DNA from: CAZNRY01 sp964575675
Lineage (GTDB): Bacteria > Eisenbacteria > RBG-16-71-46 > CAIMUX01 > VGJL01
Length of the DNA: 15,759 nt
Assembly (NCBI GenBank): GCA_964575675.1
Contig: CAZNRY010000096.1
Span: forward strand, 1 to 15,759
Reading direction: 5' to 3'
The notes beneath the pieces were generated by a model. The model ran no database searches. It was not told the origin of the DNA and worked only from the letters and a program-made list of their open reading frames with translations. The stretch's first letter is position 1, and each line of letters opens with the position of its first letter. The translations under genes were made by a program, and so were the position numbers. Below are positions 5,691-14,369 of the stretch, piece by piece.

Positions 5691-7034
5691 TTGTCCCATA
5701 TGCCCGATTGCAGCACCCAACGATTCCCGCCCGATCGCATCGATTCCTCTCCACCCGGATGGATCATGTCCAACGGATCCTACCTGGTCCTGATCACGGC
5801 GAACGGAACCGGGTTTTCCTCTTACGGTGGCGATGTAATCACGAACTGGACCGGGGACCGGATCGAGGACTGCGAGGGATTCTTCCTCTACCTGAGGGAT
5901 CGTACGAGTGGAGCGGTCTGGTCCATGGGCCGCCGCCCCTTGACGCCTCCCCCCGGCAAATACGAGGCCGCATGGCGTCACGGGACCTTCTCAATCGTCC
6001 GGGAGGACCACGGAATCGAGATGCGACTCGACGCATGTGTCGCGCCCGACCTTCCCGTCGAGATTCGCAGGGTTCACCTCACGAACCGGAGCGACCGGCC
6101 CCGGGAGATCGAGATCACGTCCTACGCGGAGGTCGTGCTCCTGGACCGGCTGGCCCACCTCTCGCATCCCGCCTTCTCGAAGCTCTTCGTCCAAACTGAG
6201 TTTGACGCCGTCGAGGAGATGCTCATCGCGCGCAGAAGACCCCGTGGCAGCGATGAATCGCATCCCTGCGCGTTCCATGCGGCCATCGGTGGAACCCCGA
6301 CGCGGCCTGCCGTTCCGGAGTTCGAGACGGACCGGACGCGGTTCATCGGGCGCTGTCGCGACGCGCGCCGGCCGGTCGCCCTCGAGACCGGCGAACCCCT
6401 CTCGCGGACAACGGGCCACGTGCTCGATCCGATCCTCAGCCTTCGCCGCAGTGTCGAGCTGATGCCGGGCGAGGAAGCAACGATGACCTTCCTGCTCGGC
6501 GCGGCAGCCAACCGCTCGGAGGCGGCCGAGTCGGTCCGGACTATTCGCTCGAATGCGTGGGTGGAGTCTTCCTTTTCGCGCGCGGCGGCGATCGAGCGCG
6601 AGCGATCGGCCCGATCAGGGCTCGATGAGGATTCGGCCGCGTACTGCCAGAATCTGGCGGCGGCTGTTCTCCGCGGGGAACCAGCGTTGCGCGCGGCCCC
6701 GGAGGTCCTGGGCCGGGCATCCGGTTGCGCAAGCGATCTCGCCTCGTTCGAGCTCGCCCGGGGGCGCTGGGTAACCGTCCTCCACGCTGAAGCCGCCCCG
6801 GGAGAGCGCATGATCGATGATGCGATGAGGGTCCACCGCTACTGGCGGGAGCTTGGCCTTCCGATCGATCTTCTGATTCTCTGCGGGGACGAGGCACGAG
6901 GAGAATCGCCGCGCTTCATCCGCCGCAGCCAGTTGACCCCTGAACGGATCGATGCGCTGGATGCCGCAGCGCACCTCGTCTTGACGACTCACTTCCCCGC
7001 CATCGCCGGCGGACGCTCTCCAATCGGGGCGTGA
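5691..7034 (+). CDS. NdvB/cyclic glucan synthase-type beta-supersandwich protein, GH94-related, no catalytic domain
   Basis: This protein of about 447 residues matches, in order, the first Glyco_transf_36-type supersandwich of the C-terminal half of cyclic beta-1,2-glucan synthases. The pattern seen is S-N-G-S-Y-L-V-L-I-T near residue 27, then Y-L-R-D, D-H-G-I-E, a T-N-R-S turn, S-Y-A-E-V-V-L, and H-P-A-F-S-K-L-F-V-Q-T-E (about 159-170), followed by R-F-I-G-R and G-H-V-L-D-P. The last 140 residues resemble the helical linker, ending in F-I-R-R-S-Q-L-T-P-E-R. It has no GT84 domain, no (alpha/alpha)6 catalytic domain, no signal peptide and no membrane segment. The frame is open from a GTG at 5589 (481 aa), but the promoter position and the GGAG site favour the TTG at 5691; the ATG at 5700 is an alternative. 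It ends 31 nt before the GH94 catalytic gene, whose N-terminus continues the NdvB order. It probably partners with or stabilises that protein; catalysis alone is unlikely. Confidence 0.8.
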   Translation: MSHMPDCSTQRFPPDRIDSSPPGWIMSNGSYLVLITANGTGFSSYGGDVITNWTGDRIEDCEGFFLYLRDRTSGAVWSMGRRPLTPPPGKYEAAWRHGTFSIVREDHGIEMRLDACVAPDLPVEIRRVHLTNRSDRPREIEITSYAEVVLLDRLAHLSHPAFSKLFVQTEFDAVEEMLIARRRPRGSDESHPCAFHAAIGGTPTRPAVPEFETDRTRFIGRCRDARRPVALETGEPLSRTTGHVLDPILSLRRSVELMPGEEATMTFLLGAAANRSEAAESVRTIRSNAWVESSFSRAAAIERERSARSGLDEDSAAYCQNLAAAVLRGEPALRAAPEVLGRASGCASDLASFELARGRWVTVLHAEAAPGERMIDDAMRVHRYWRELGLPIDLLILCGDEARGESPRFIRRSQLTPERIDALDAAAHLVLTTHFPAIAGGRSPIGA

Positions 7035-7065
7035 ACGCTGTGAAAACCAGACGCTTCCCCGCAGG

Positions 7066-9594
7066 ATGTTCCGGCAGATGAACCCCACGGAAAGGACAGC
7101 TTCACGCCCCAACGCGGCTGCGACCCGCTTCGGAAACGGCCACGGCGGCTTCTCTTCCGATGGGTCGGAATACATAATCCACCTTCCGTACCGCGAGGGC
7201 CGGGGCCTCCACTACCCCCCCCGGCCTTGGATCAACGTGATCGCGAACGAGGAGTTCGGGTTCCTGGTCAGTGAGACCGGCGCCGGGAGCACGTGGTGCC
7301 TCAACAGCCGCGAGCACCGCCTGACGCCGTGGTCGAATGACCCCGTCACCGATCCCCACGGTGAAGCGTTCTTCCTTCGTGACGATGAGACGATGGAGTT
7401 CTGGTCCCCTCTTCCCGGTCCGGCGCCTCGCAGCGCGGACTACGAGATCCGGCACGGCTTCGGTTACACACTCTGCGAGATGACGGATGCGGAAATTAAG
7501 CACGAGATGCTCCTCTTCGCATCACGCCGCGATCCGCTGAAGGTGGTCCGCGTGCGTCTCCGCAACCAGGGCGGTCGTCCAAGGCGCTTCTCTCTCTTCG
7601 CATACTACCGTTTGGTCCTGGGCACATTGCCCGAGGAGAGCGGCCGTTTCGTCATCACCGAGCCGGTTCCCGAGCGGGGTCTCATCCTGGCCCGCAATCG
7701 GATGGCCGGGGAGTTCGCTGGACGCGTCGCGTTCGCGGCGGTCGTCTCGTCGCGCAACATCGGTCCGATCCACCTCTGCGGCGATCGAGCGGCTTTCGTT
7801 GGGATCGGCGGCGACCATCGGAGCCCCGCCGCACTGAGTGACCCCGCCCCTCTCGCCGGCCCGTTCGGCGGGGGGCTCGATCCGTGCTTCGCGCAGCAGG
7901 TCTCCTTCGAACTCTCCGCCGGGGAGACGCTCGATCTCTGCTTCATCCTCGGTGAGGGATCCAATCTCGAGGACGTAAGCCGCATCCTCGCCCGCCATGA
8001 CGGGTGCGTGGCAATCGAGCGGGCCTACGAGGAGGTTCGGGGATTCTGGAAGGGGTTCCTCGGGGGCGTGCAGATCGATTCCCCGTCCCCCGCACTCGAC
8101 CTGATGGTCAACGGGTGGCTCCCGTATCAGACCCTCTCATGTCGTCTGTGGGCCCGCTCCGCCTTCTACCAGTCGGGGGGCGCCTTCGGTTTCAGGGATC
8201 AGCTCCAGGACTCATTGTCTTTCGTCTACCAGCAACCCGAGATCGCCCGCGGCCAGATCCTCGCGCACGCCGCGGAGCAGTTCGTGGAAGGAGACGTTCT
8301 TCACTGGTGGCATCCCCCTGCCGGAAAAGGGATCCGCACGCGATTCGCCGACGACCTCCTCTGGCTCCCGCTGACCGCCGGCTCCTACATCCGGACGACG
8401 GGCGACTGGGCGATCCTGGACAGCGTCATTCCATTCAGATCCGCTCGCGCCCTGGAGCCCGGGGAAGACGAGTCCTTCCTCTTCCCGGAAACATCGAGGG
8501 ACGCGGCGGACCTCTACGAGCATTGCTGCCGCGCCATCGATCGATCCCTGGCCACGGGGGAACATGGCCTGCCCCTATTTGGAACCGGGGACTGGAACGA
8601 CGCGATGAACCGGGTCGGGCGTCTCGGCAAGGGCGAGAGCGTCTGGATGGGCTTCTTCCTCTACAGCGTCCTCGGGGAGTTTCTGCCGATCTGCCGCACG
8701 CGGGCCGATGCCGGCCGGATCGGGCGGTACGAAGAGCACCGCGAAGCGCTGCGGAGGGCTCTCGAGGAGAGCGGATGGGACGGCGAGTGGTACCGGCGCG
8801 GCTATTACGATGACGGAACCCCGCTCGGATCGGATCGGGACGAGGAATGCCGCATCGATGCCCTGGCGCAGAGCTGGGCGGTCCTTTCCGGTGCGGCGCA
8901 CCCGGAGCGCGCGCGCAGTGCTATCGACGCGGTTGAACGACGCCTCGTCTCCGAGAAAGACGGCCTGATCCGCCTTCTGGCCCCGCCCTTCGATCGAACG
9001 CCAAAGGATCCGGGTTACAGCAAGGGATACGCGCCGGGGATTCGCGAGAACGGCGGGCAATACACCCACGCGGCACTCTGGTTCGTTCGCGCCCTCTGCG
9101 AGATGGGGCGGCGCGATCGCGCCTTCGATCTTCTGGAGATGCTGAACCCGATCAACCACGCGAGGACGCCCGAGGAGGTCTCCGTCTACGGCGTCGAACC
9201 GTACGTCGTCGCTGCCGATATCTATGGAGAGCCCCCGCACGCGGGGCGCGGCGGCTGGACGTGGTACACGGGATCATCCGGGTGGATGTACCGCGTGGCT
9301 CTCGAATCGGTGCTGGGGTTCACCCTCCGATCGGGGAAGTTGATCGTCCTGAAACCTCGAATACCCGATCGGTGGGATCGCGCCGGCATCGTCTTCAGGC
9401 GGCCGGAGGGGGGAACGGTCTACGAGATCGAGATCCTGAACCCGCACGGGTGCGCGGAATCGCTCCTCTCCGCGACGATCGACGGTGTCGCGGCGCCGAT
9501 CACGGACGGCGAGGCGCAGATTCCACTCGTACCAGGGCGGCGGCGCTGCCGCGTCACCGTCACGCTCGGACCGAGAGAGGACGCTAGGAGTTGA
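7066..9594 (+). CDS. GH94 beta-glucan phosphorylase, NdvB C-terminal-like (likely 1,2-beta-oligoglucan phosphorylase)
   Basis: At 842 residues it is a complete GH94 fold: an N-terminal supersandwich (about 25-340; N-G-H-G-G-F near the start, P-W-I-N-V-I-A-N, then N-S-R-E-H-R-L-T-P-W-S-N-D), an (alpha/alpha)6 catalytic domain (about 345-740) and a C-terminal beta domain. F-R-D-Q-L-Q-D (Arg377, Asp378), D-W-N-D (509-512, region of the general acid), Q-Y-T-H (His668) and Y-T-G-S-S-G-W (Thr735, Gly736) are the substrate- and phosphate-site motifs of GH94 phosphorylases. The family cleaves a beta-glucosidic bond with phosphate to give glucose-1-phosphate. The closest pattern is the C-terminal part of cyclic beta-1,2-glucan synthase (NdvB/Cgs), so 1,2-beta-oligoglucan is the best substrate guess. 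No signal peptide: cytoplasmic. The ATG at 7066 is the first usable start after a stop at 6982-6984; the ribosome site is poor, so coupling with the gene upstream is likely. The motif reads DWNDA where relatives usually have DWNDG. Confidence 0.9.
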   Translation: MFRQMNPTERTASRPNAAATRFGNGHGGFSSDGSEYIIHLPYREGRGLHYPPRPWINVIANEEFGFLVSETGAGSTWCLNSREHRLTPWSNDPVTDPHGEAFFLRDDETMEFWSPLPGPAPRSADYEIRHGFGYTLCEMTDAEIKHEMLLFASRRDPLKVVRVRLRNQGGRPRRFSLFAYYRLVLGTLPEESGRFVITEPVPERGLILARNRMAGEFAGRVAFAAVVSSRNIGPIHLCGDRAAFVGIGGDHRSPAALSDPAPLAGPFGGGLDPCFAQQVSFELSAGETLDLCFILGEGSNLEDVSRILARHDGCVAIERAYEEVRGFWKGFLGGVQIDSPSPALDLMVNGWLPYQTLSCRLWARSAFYQSGGAFGFRDQLQDSLSFVYQQPEIARGQILAHAAEQFVEGDVLHWWHPPAGKGIRTRFADDLLWLPLTAGSYIRTTGDWAILDSVIPFRSARALEPGEDESFLFPETSRDAADLYEHCCRAIDRSLATGEHGLPLFGTGDWNDAMNRVGRLGKGESVWMGFFLYSVLGEFLPICRTRADAGRIGRYEEHREALRRALEESGWDGEWYRRGYYDDGTPLGSDRDEECRIDALAQSWAVLSGAAHPERARSAIDAVERRLVSEKDGLIRLLAPPFDRTPKDPGYSKGYAPGIRENGGQYTHAALWFVRALCEMGRRDRAFDLLEMLNPINHARTPEEVSVYGVEPYVVAADIYGEPPHAGRGGWTWYTGSSGWMYRVALESVLGFTLRSGKLIVLKPRIPDRWDRAGIVFRRPEGGTVYEIEILNPHGCAESLLSATIDGVAAPITDGEAQIPLVPGRRRCRVTVTLGPREDARS

Positions 9595-11006
9595 ACGTCG
9601 AACGCGAGACAACGGCCCCGGGAGGGATTCCAGCCGCGAACCGGAGCTGCTTCCCCGAGAACTTTCTCTGGGGCGCCGCGACATCCTCCTTCCAAATCGA
9701 GGGATCGCCGCTTGCCGACGGGGCAGGCCCGAGCATCTGGCATCGCTACACGCACACTCCCGGACGGATCCTCGACGGCTCGAATGCCGACATCGCGTGC
9801 GACCACTATCGGCGATTCAGAGAGGATGTCGATCTGATGTCCTCGCTCGGTCTGCGCGCCTATCGCTTCAGCATCGCTTGGGGACGGATCCTCCCGAGAG
9901 GCTCCGGAAGGGTGAACACGGCAGGTATCGACTTCTACTCGCGGCTGGTCGATACCCTGCTCGAACGGGGCATCGTCCCCTTCGTGACCCTCTTCCACTG
10001 GGATCTCCCCGCAGCGCTCGATGATCGCGGCGGCTGGCTAGTCCCGGACATTGCGGCGTGGTTCGCCGACTACGGGAGGATCCTCTTCAGGGCGCTCGGG
10101 GACCGCGTACCGTTCTGGTCGACGATCAACGAACCCTGGGTTGTCATCGACGCGGGGTATCTGCACGGCGTTCACGCCCCTGGCCGGATGAGCACTGCGG
10201 AGGTTCCCATCGCTGCGCACAACCTCCTGCGCGCCCATGGGGCCTGCGTGGAGGCGTTCCGCAGCTCCTGCCGCCAGAAGATCGGCCTGGTCGTCAACCT
10301 GGAGCCCAAGTATCCGGCTTCCGATTCCGCCGACGATCTGGCTGCCACGGAGCGGGCCGACATCTACATGAACCGCGCCTTCCTCGATCCGGTTTTCACG
10401 GGGCGGTATCCCGAAGGGCTCGCGGATCTCTTCCCCAAGGGATGGCCCGAGCCGTCTGAATCCGAATCGCGTTCGATCAGCCAACCTCTCGATTTCCTGG
10501 GAATCAACTACTACACCCGCTCGGTCGTGCGGCACGACGAGGCAACCCCCGTCACGCGCGCATGCGCCGTGATCCAGGAGGCGAGCGCGTACACGGAGAC
10601 GGGGTGGGAGGTTCATCCCGCGAGCCTCACACGGGTTCTGAAGTGGGTCCAGGACCGGTACGGGAAGATCCCCCTTTACGTGACGGAGAACGGCGCCGCG
10701 CTCCCCGATCCGGACCATGTGGCGGGGAATGTCGTCGACGACCCGATCCGGATCGAGTTCTACAGGCGGCACCTGCTCGCGGCCCATCAAGCGATCGAGG
10801 ACGGGGTCGATCTGCGCGGCTACTTTGCCTGGTCCCTGATGGACAACTTCGAGTGGTCGAGCGGCTTCACGAAGAGGTTCGGCCTGGTTCACGTCGACTA
10901 CGAAACCTTGCGGCGCACGCCCAAGACGAGCGCGTGGTTCTACCGCGATGTGATCCGCTCGCGCGGGCGAGCGCTCCACGAACCGTTCCCCAACGAACCG
11001 TTCTGA
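9591..11006 (+). CDS. GH1 beta-glucosidase (471 aa)
   Basis: This is a full-length glycoside hydrolase family 1 enzyme, normal for the family at 440-480 residues. F-L-W-G-A-A-T-S-S-F-Q-I-E-G opens the (beta/alpha)8 barrel. The acid/base Glu181 is in T-I-N-E-P-W, the nucleophile Glu366 in Y-V-T-E-N-G, and the closing W-S-L-M-D-N-F-E-W motif and a K-R-F-G-L-V-H-V-D-Y strand are all intact. It hydrolyses terminal beta-linked glucose (possibly also galactose or fucose) from short oligosaccharides by the retaining mechanism. No signal peptide: cytoplasmic. It starts at a TTG that overlaps the stop of the GH94 gene (TTGA, 4 nt), with AGGAG directly abutting it, so translation is probably coupled. 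Substrate specificity cannot be read from the sequence; the neighbouring phosphorylase suggests cleavage of the disaccharide end-product such as sophorose. Confidence 0.95.
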   Translation: MNVERETTAPGGIPAANRSCFPENFLWGAATSSFQIEGSPLADGAGPSIWHRYTHTPGRILDGSNADIACDHYRRFREDVDLMSSLGLRAYRFSIAWGRILPRGSGRVNTAGIDFYSRLVDTLLERGIVPFVTLFHWDLPAALDDRGGWLVPDIAAWFADYGRILFRALGDRVPFWSTINEPWVVIDAGYLHGVHAPGRMSTAEVPIAAHNLLRAHGACVEAFRSSCRQKIGLVVNLEPKYPASDSADDLAATERADIYMNRAFLDPVFTGRYPEGLADLFPKGWPEPSESESRSISQPLDFLGINYYTRSVVRHDEATPVTRACAVIQEASAYTETGWEVHPASLTRVLKWVQDRYGKIPLYVTENGAALPDPDHVAGNVVDDPIRIEFYRRHLLAAHQAIEDGVDLRGYFAWSLMDNFEWSSGFTKRFGLVHVDYETLRRTPKTSAWFYRDVIRSRGRALHEPFPNEPF

Positions 11007-11030
11007 GAAGCGGGGTAATGCGTCGGCCAA

Positions 11031-11121
11031 GCGCACCTGGGCGATCATGCAGGGGCGATGCCGAAGCGAGCTGCACCATGCGCCGAGCGAAGGCACGCCC
11101 CGAATGAGTCGCCAGGTGCGC
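11031..11121. terminator. Large imperfect inverted repeat between convergent operons
   Basis: The left arm 11031-11062 (starting GCGCACCTGGGCGATC) pairs with the right arm 11092-11121 (ending CGCCAGGTGCGC) across a 29-nt loop. The outer ten base pairs are perfect, and the rest pairs with small bulges and mismatches. It starts 24 nt after the GH1 stop and ends 64 nt before the stop of the opposing gene, so it may end transcription from both sides, although no U-tract follows on either strand. It could also be an extragenic repeat of the REP type. Confidence 0.5.
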
Positions 11122-11185
11122 GTGGCGGGATGGGCCAAGCGAGCGCGCAACAGCGACACCATTCTCAGATCCAGTCAAAACCGCT

Positions 11186-14100
11186 CTAGAAACGAATGAG
11201 GATCTTCGCGGGAAGCTCACGCAGCACGATCTCGCCCTCGGGTGTGGGCAAGAGGCCGCGACCGTTCACGGTCACGCCCCGGATCACGCCCGGGAGCGGT
11301 GGGCGCACGATGATTCCCCCGGCGGGAATGCGCGGTCCTTTCTCCACGTCGACCTCGATCGCATCGCCGCGCATCTGCATCGCGTAGGAGAGGAGGCCGT
11401 GGGGCGTGGGAAGATCCTTCACGGCAACCCCGGACCCGCCACGCAGCCAGCCGAGCGGTAGCCCTGCGCCGAGGACGAGCGGCCCGTCGCCCGTGTCGTC
11501 GAATGCGAACATGTCGAGCACCGATCGGGCGAACTCCGAACCGACCCACGAATGGGGAATGTCCCCGACGAAACGGGCGAGGCGGGGATCCCGCCATACA
11601 ACCTCCGCGAACGCGTTCCAGCCCTGAGGGCGGAGGGTGCCGATGAAGAAGTCGAGCAGCTCCTGCGCCCTGTCCCTCCATCCGAGACGGACGAATGCCC
11701 CTGCAACCCGCGCCTCATACGGAGTGAATGCCTCCCACGGGGCGCCCTCCCGCCGGTTGCGGAAAAACTCGTAGTACCCCTCGAAGGTGCGCTCCACCGC
11801 TTCCTTGGGGAGGATCGCCCCGGCGCCGAGCGGAGAGAGGGCGATGGCCGTCGAGGTCGGGTCGATGTCGCCCAAATCCGCGCACCCGGGGATGTAGTTG
11901 ATGCCGTGATCCCGCATGGCGGCCTGGATCGAGGCGAGGAGGTCGGCTTGGAACTCATCGGCGATGCGGCCGATCCGCGCCGCTTCTTCCTCGCGCCCCA
12001 GAATGGCGGCCAGAGACGCGCCGTCCCGGAACCCGCGCCAGGCGAAGAGATCGTCCCAGTAGGAGTGCATCGGTTTCGAGGAGTACCCCTCGTGGCTGAT
12101 CGATTCGGGGAGGAGACCGAAGAGCTTCTGCTTCTCCGGCGTCCGATACTCGGGCGTGCGGCGCTCCTGCCGCAACGAATCGAGGTACCCGACCGCCGCT
12201 TGGACGCGAGGCCACATCCCCTCCAGCCAAGCCCGGTCCCCGGAGTACCGGTAGATCTCCGCAATCAAGAAGATGAACTCGCCGCTGCTGTCGTGCTCCG
12301 GCACGGGATCGGCTCCCCGTGTGTCGACGACGCACGGGATCTTCCCGTTCGCGTACTGATAGGGGGCGTACCAGTCGGCAAAATCGCGGGCCGCATCGAG
12401 GTGGCCCATGCGCAACAGCACGGCGGAGGTCAGGGCGCCGTCCCGGATCCAGGAACGCGCGTAGGAGCGCGTTCCAGGCTGGATCGCGGGGCCGGCGCGC
12501 TCGACGAGGATGTAAGCGAGCTGGCTCTGCAGCACGTCGAGAACCCGGGAGGCCGACCTGGGAAGAACGATTCCGAAGCGCCCGGTCTTCTCTTTCCATG
12601 AATCGACGGCCTCGCGCATCTTCCCGTCGACCCATTCGCGGGCCGGCCCGTCCCCGGCGAATGAGGGCACGGGAGATCCTACGTAAAAGGGGACGAGGAG
12701 ATCGACCTCGCGTTCACCACCGGACGGTAGATCGATTGTGAAGGCGAGCGCTCCCGACGCCGCCGCGAAGGGATCCTCCACGAAGGAACTCGTGGGCAGC
12801 CTCCCCTCGGCGAGGTAGTCGGTCACGATCTCTCCCCCGTCGAATGCGACCGCCCCGAATCCGGAGGGACGCGAGAGGCTCGCGATCCTCTGATCTTCAT
12901 TGACCCGGATCACGCTGCCGTCCCGGACGACCCGCCGGATCGGCGCCGTCCCCCCCGCCATGTTCAGAAACTGAACCGGCGGGTTCACCTGGAAAGGACG
13001 CACGGCCAGGAAGAGACTCCCGCGGACAGGATCCTTCTCGCCGTTCACGAGGCGGTAGCGAACCACAACGGACGACGCGCCGGAATCGCCCGTGGCGAAG
13101 GCGGTGATCACGAGCGTGATTCCACCCCGCCGCCACGCGACCCAGGGAATCGGCAGGCGTCCTTCCTCGAGCCCTTGCTCGGTGTTCACGTCGCTCCAGG
13201 CGATCAGACGGCCGCCTAGAAAAAGGAACGGCTCGATCGAGAACGCTCCCCTTCCCGTTTCGACCATCCCCTCCTCGTTGATCAGGGCCTCGCATCGATC
13301 TGCATCGACCCCCACCACGGTCCAGTAGGTCTGCTCGCCGCAGAGCGCGCGCGGGTAGTGGCCGAGCGGGGCGTCTCGCGCGATCGCCTGGAAAAAACTC
13401 TCCCGGCTCGCCGACCATGCGAGCGGCTGGATCGTGAGATCCCGCACGGCGGGTCCCGCTCCTCCAGCCCCCCTCGGCATCGAACAGCGCAGCCAGCGCG
13501 TCTCCGTCTCGGGGAGATAAACGGGATCCTTCCCGCCGTTGCCGCCGCGGACCGTCCGAAGAAGGGTCCACTCGTTTCCGTCCGTCGATCCCTCGACGAT
13601 GTAGTCGCCCGCGCCCAGGCCGGGAGCCCACTCAATCGTGAGGCCGCCGATCTCGCGGACCTGCCCAAGATCGACGAGGAGCGACGGGGAAGGGTCGTCG
13701 GGGCGGGGTTCCCAGCTGAGTGTCGGGTCGCCGTCGAGCGCGAGCCATGGTTCGTGTCCGGCGAGGAAGGAGCTGGCCGTGGCGGTAGGCGGGGGCGGCG
13801 TTGCGCTCGCCACGGGGAGCGACTGGAGCGCTAGATCGTCGATCCAGACGGTCCCTTTTCCTCCGCTTCCCGCGGTGATCGCGAACTCGATCGCGGCCAC
13901 ATGCGTGATCTCCCCTCCTCCCTTCGGTCCCCACGCGAATTGAATCTGGCGCTTCTTGATCCGGAAAATCTCCCCGGTGCTCTTGAACGCCACGTCACGG
14001 CGGACCGACCACCAGACATTCTCCCCCGAGGAATCGATCAACTTGAACTCGATGTGGTTCGAGGGGGCATCCCCGCGGACCATGAAGGAGAATGCGTAGT

Positions 14101-14365
14101 TCTCCGGAAGATCGAGATCGAACGCCTTGTGGACGACGGCGTAGCCTCCGCCCTTCTGGAAGTCGAAGTCGATTCGCATCGCGCCGCCGGTCCGGCCCCC
14201 GTCGGCGCGGATCTTCATCTCCACGCCGTCCGCCGGGTGGGCCGACCAGCCCGCGAGATTGTCGAACCTGTCGACTTCCGCCGGCGTTTCGGCCGCGCCC
14301 GACGCGCCGTGAGCGAAGAGAACGACGGCGATCCACGCGATGAGAGCCGCTTTCCTCGCGTTCAT
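11186..14365 (-). CDS. Exported multidomain six-hairpin glycosidase with CBM11/CIA30-like and F5/8 discoidin domains (1059 aa)
   Basis: The N-terminal 24 residues form a Sec signal peptide (K5, hydrophobic core A-L-I-A-W-I-A-V-V-L-F, cleavage near A-S-G-A/A). A CIA30/CBM11-like jelly-roll follows (about 31-182: D-R-F-D-N-L-A-G-W, then V-W-I-D-D-L). Next come a Pro/Thr linker (189-196), an F5/8-type discoidin (CBM32-like) domain (about 195-315: L-A-L-D-G-D-P-T-L-S-W, V-D-L-G), a beta-sandwich (about 330-565), an (alpha/alpha)6 barrel (about 600-955: S-W-I-R-D-G-A-L at 638-645, E-H-D-S-S-G-E-F near 690, S-Y-W-D-D-L-F-A-W 768-776) and a C-terminal beta domain. The barrel resembles glucan-debranching and NdvB-neighbour six-hairpin enzymes, but I cannot name a CAZy family. 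The acid candidates are Asp642, Glu690, Glu759 and Asp771-772. An AGGGG site inside the end of the permease gene precedes the ATG by 8 nt, so it is co-transcribed with the transporter. Its likely role is releasing importable oligosaccharides outside the cytoplasm. Confidence 0.8.
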   Translation of the reverse strand: MNARKAALIAWIAVVLFAHGASGAAETPAEVDRFDNLAGWSAHPADGVEMKIRADGGRTGGAMRIDFDFQKGGGYAVVHKAFDLDLPENYAFSFMVRGDAPSNHIEFKLIDSSGENVWWSVRRDVAFKSTGEIFRIKKRQIQFAWGPKGGGEITHVAAIEFAITAGSGGKGTVWIDDLALQSLPVASATPPPPTATASSFLAGHEPWLALDGDPTLSWEPRPDDPSPSLLVDLGQVREIGGLTIEWAPGLGAGDYIVEGSTDGNEWTLLRTVRGGNGGKDPVYLPETETRWLRCSMPRGAGGAGPAVRDLTIQPLAWSASRESFFQAIARDAPLGHYPRALCGEQTYWTVVGVDADRCEALINEEGMVETGRGAFSIEPFLFLGGRLIAWSDVNTEQGLEEGRLPIPWVAWRRGGITLVITAFATGDSGASSVVVRYRLVNGEKDPVRGSLFLAVRPFQVNPPVQFLNMAGGTAPIRRVVRDGSVIRVNEDQRIASLSRPSGFGAVAFDGGEIVTDYLAEGRLPTSSFVEDPFAAASGALAFTIDLPSGGEREVDLLVPFYVGSPVPSFAGDGPAREWVDGKMREAVDSWKEKTGRFGIVLPRSASRVLDVLQSQLAYILVERAGPAIQPGTRSYARSWIRDGALTSAVLLRMGHLDAARDFADWYAPYQYANGKIPCVVDTRGADPVPEHDSSGEFIFLIAEIYRYSGDRAWLEGMWPRVQAAVGYLDSLRQERRTPEYRTPEKQKLFGLLPESISHEGYSSKPMHSYWDDLFAWRGFRDGASLAAILGREEEAARIGRIADEFQADLLASIQAAMRDHGINYIPGCADLGDIDPTSTAIALSPLGAGAILPKEAVERTFEGYYEFFRNRREGAPWEAFTPYEARVAGAFVRLGWRDRAQELLDFFIGTLRPQGWNAFAEVVWRDPRLARFVGDIPHSWVGSEFARSVLDMFAFDDTGDGPLVLGAGLPLGWLRGGSGVAVKDLPTPHGLLSYAMQMRGDAIEVDVEKGPRIPAGGIIVRPPLPGVIRGVTVNGRGLLPTPEGEIVLRELPAKILIRF

Positions 14366-14369
14366 CCGA

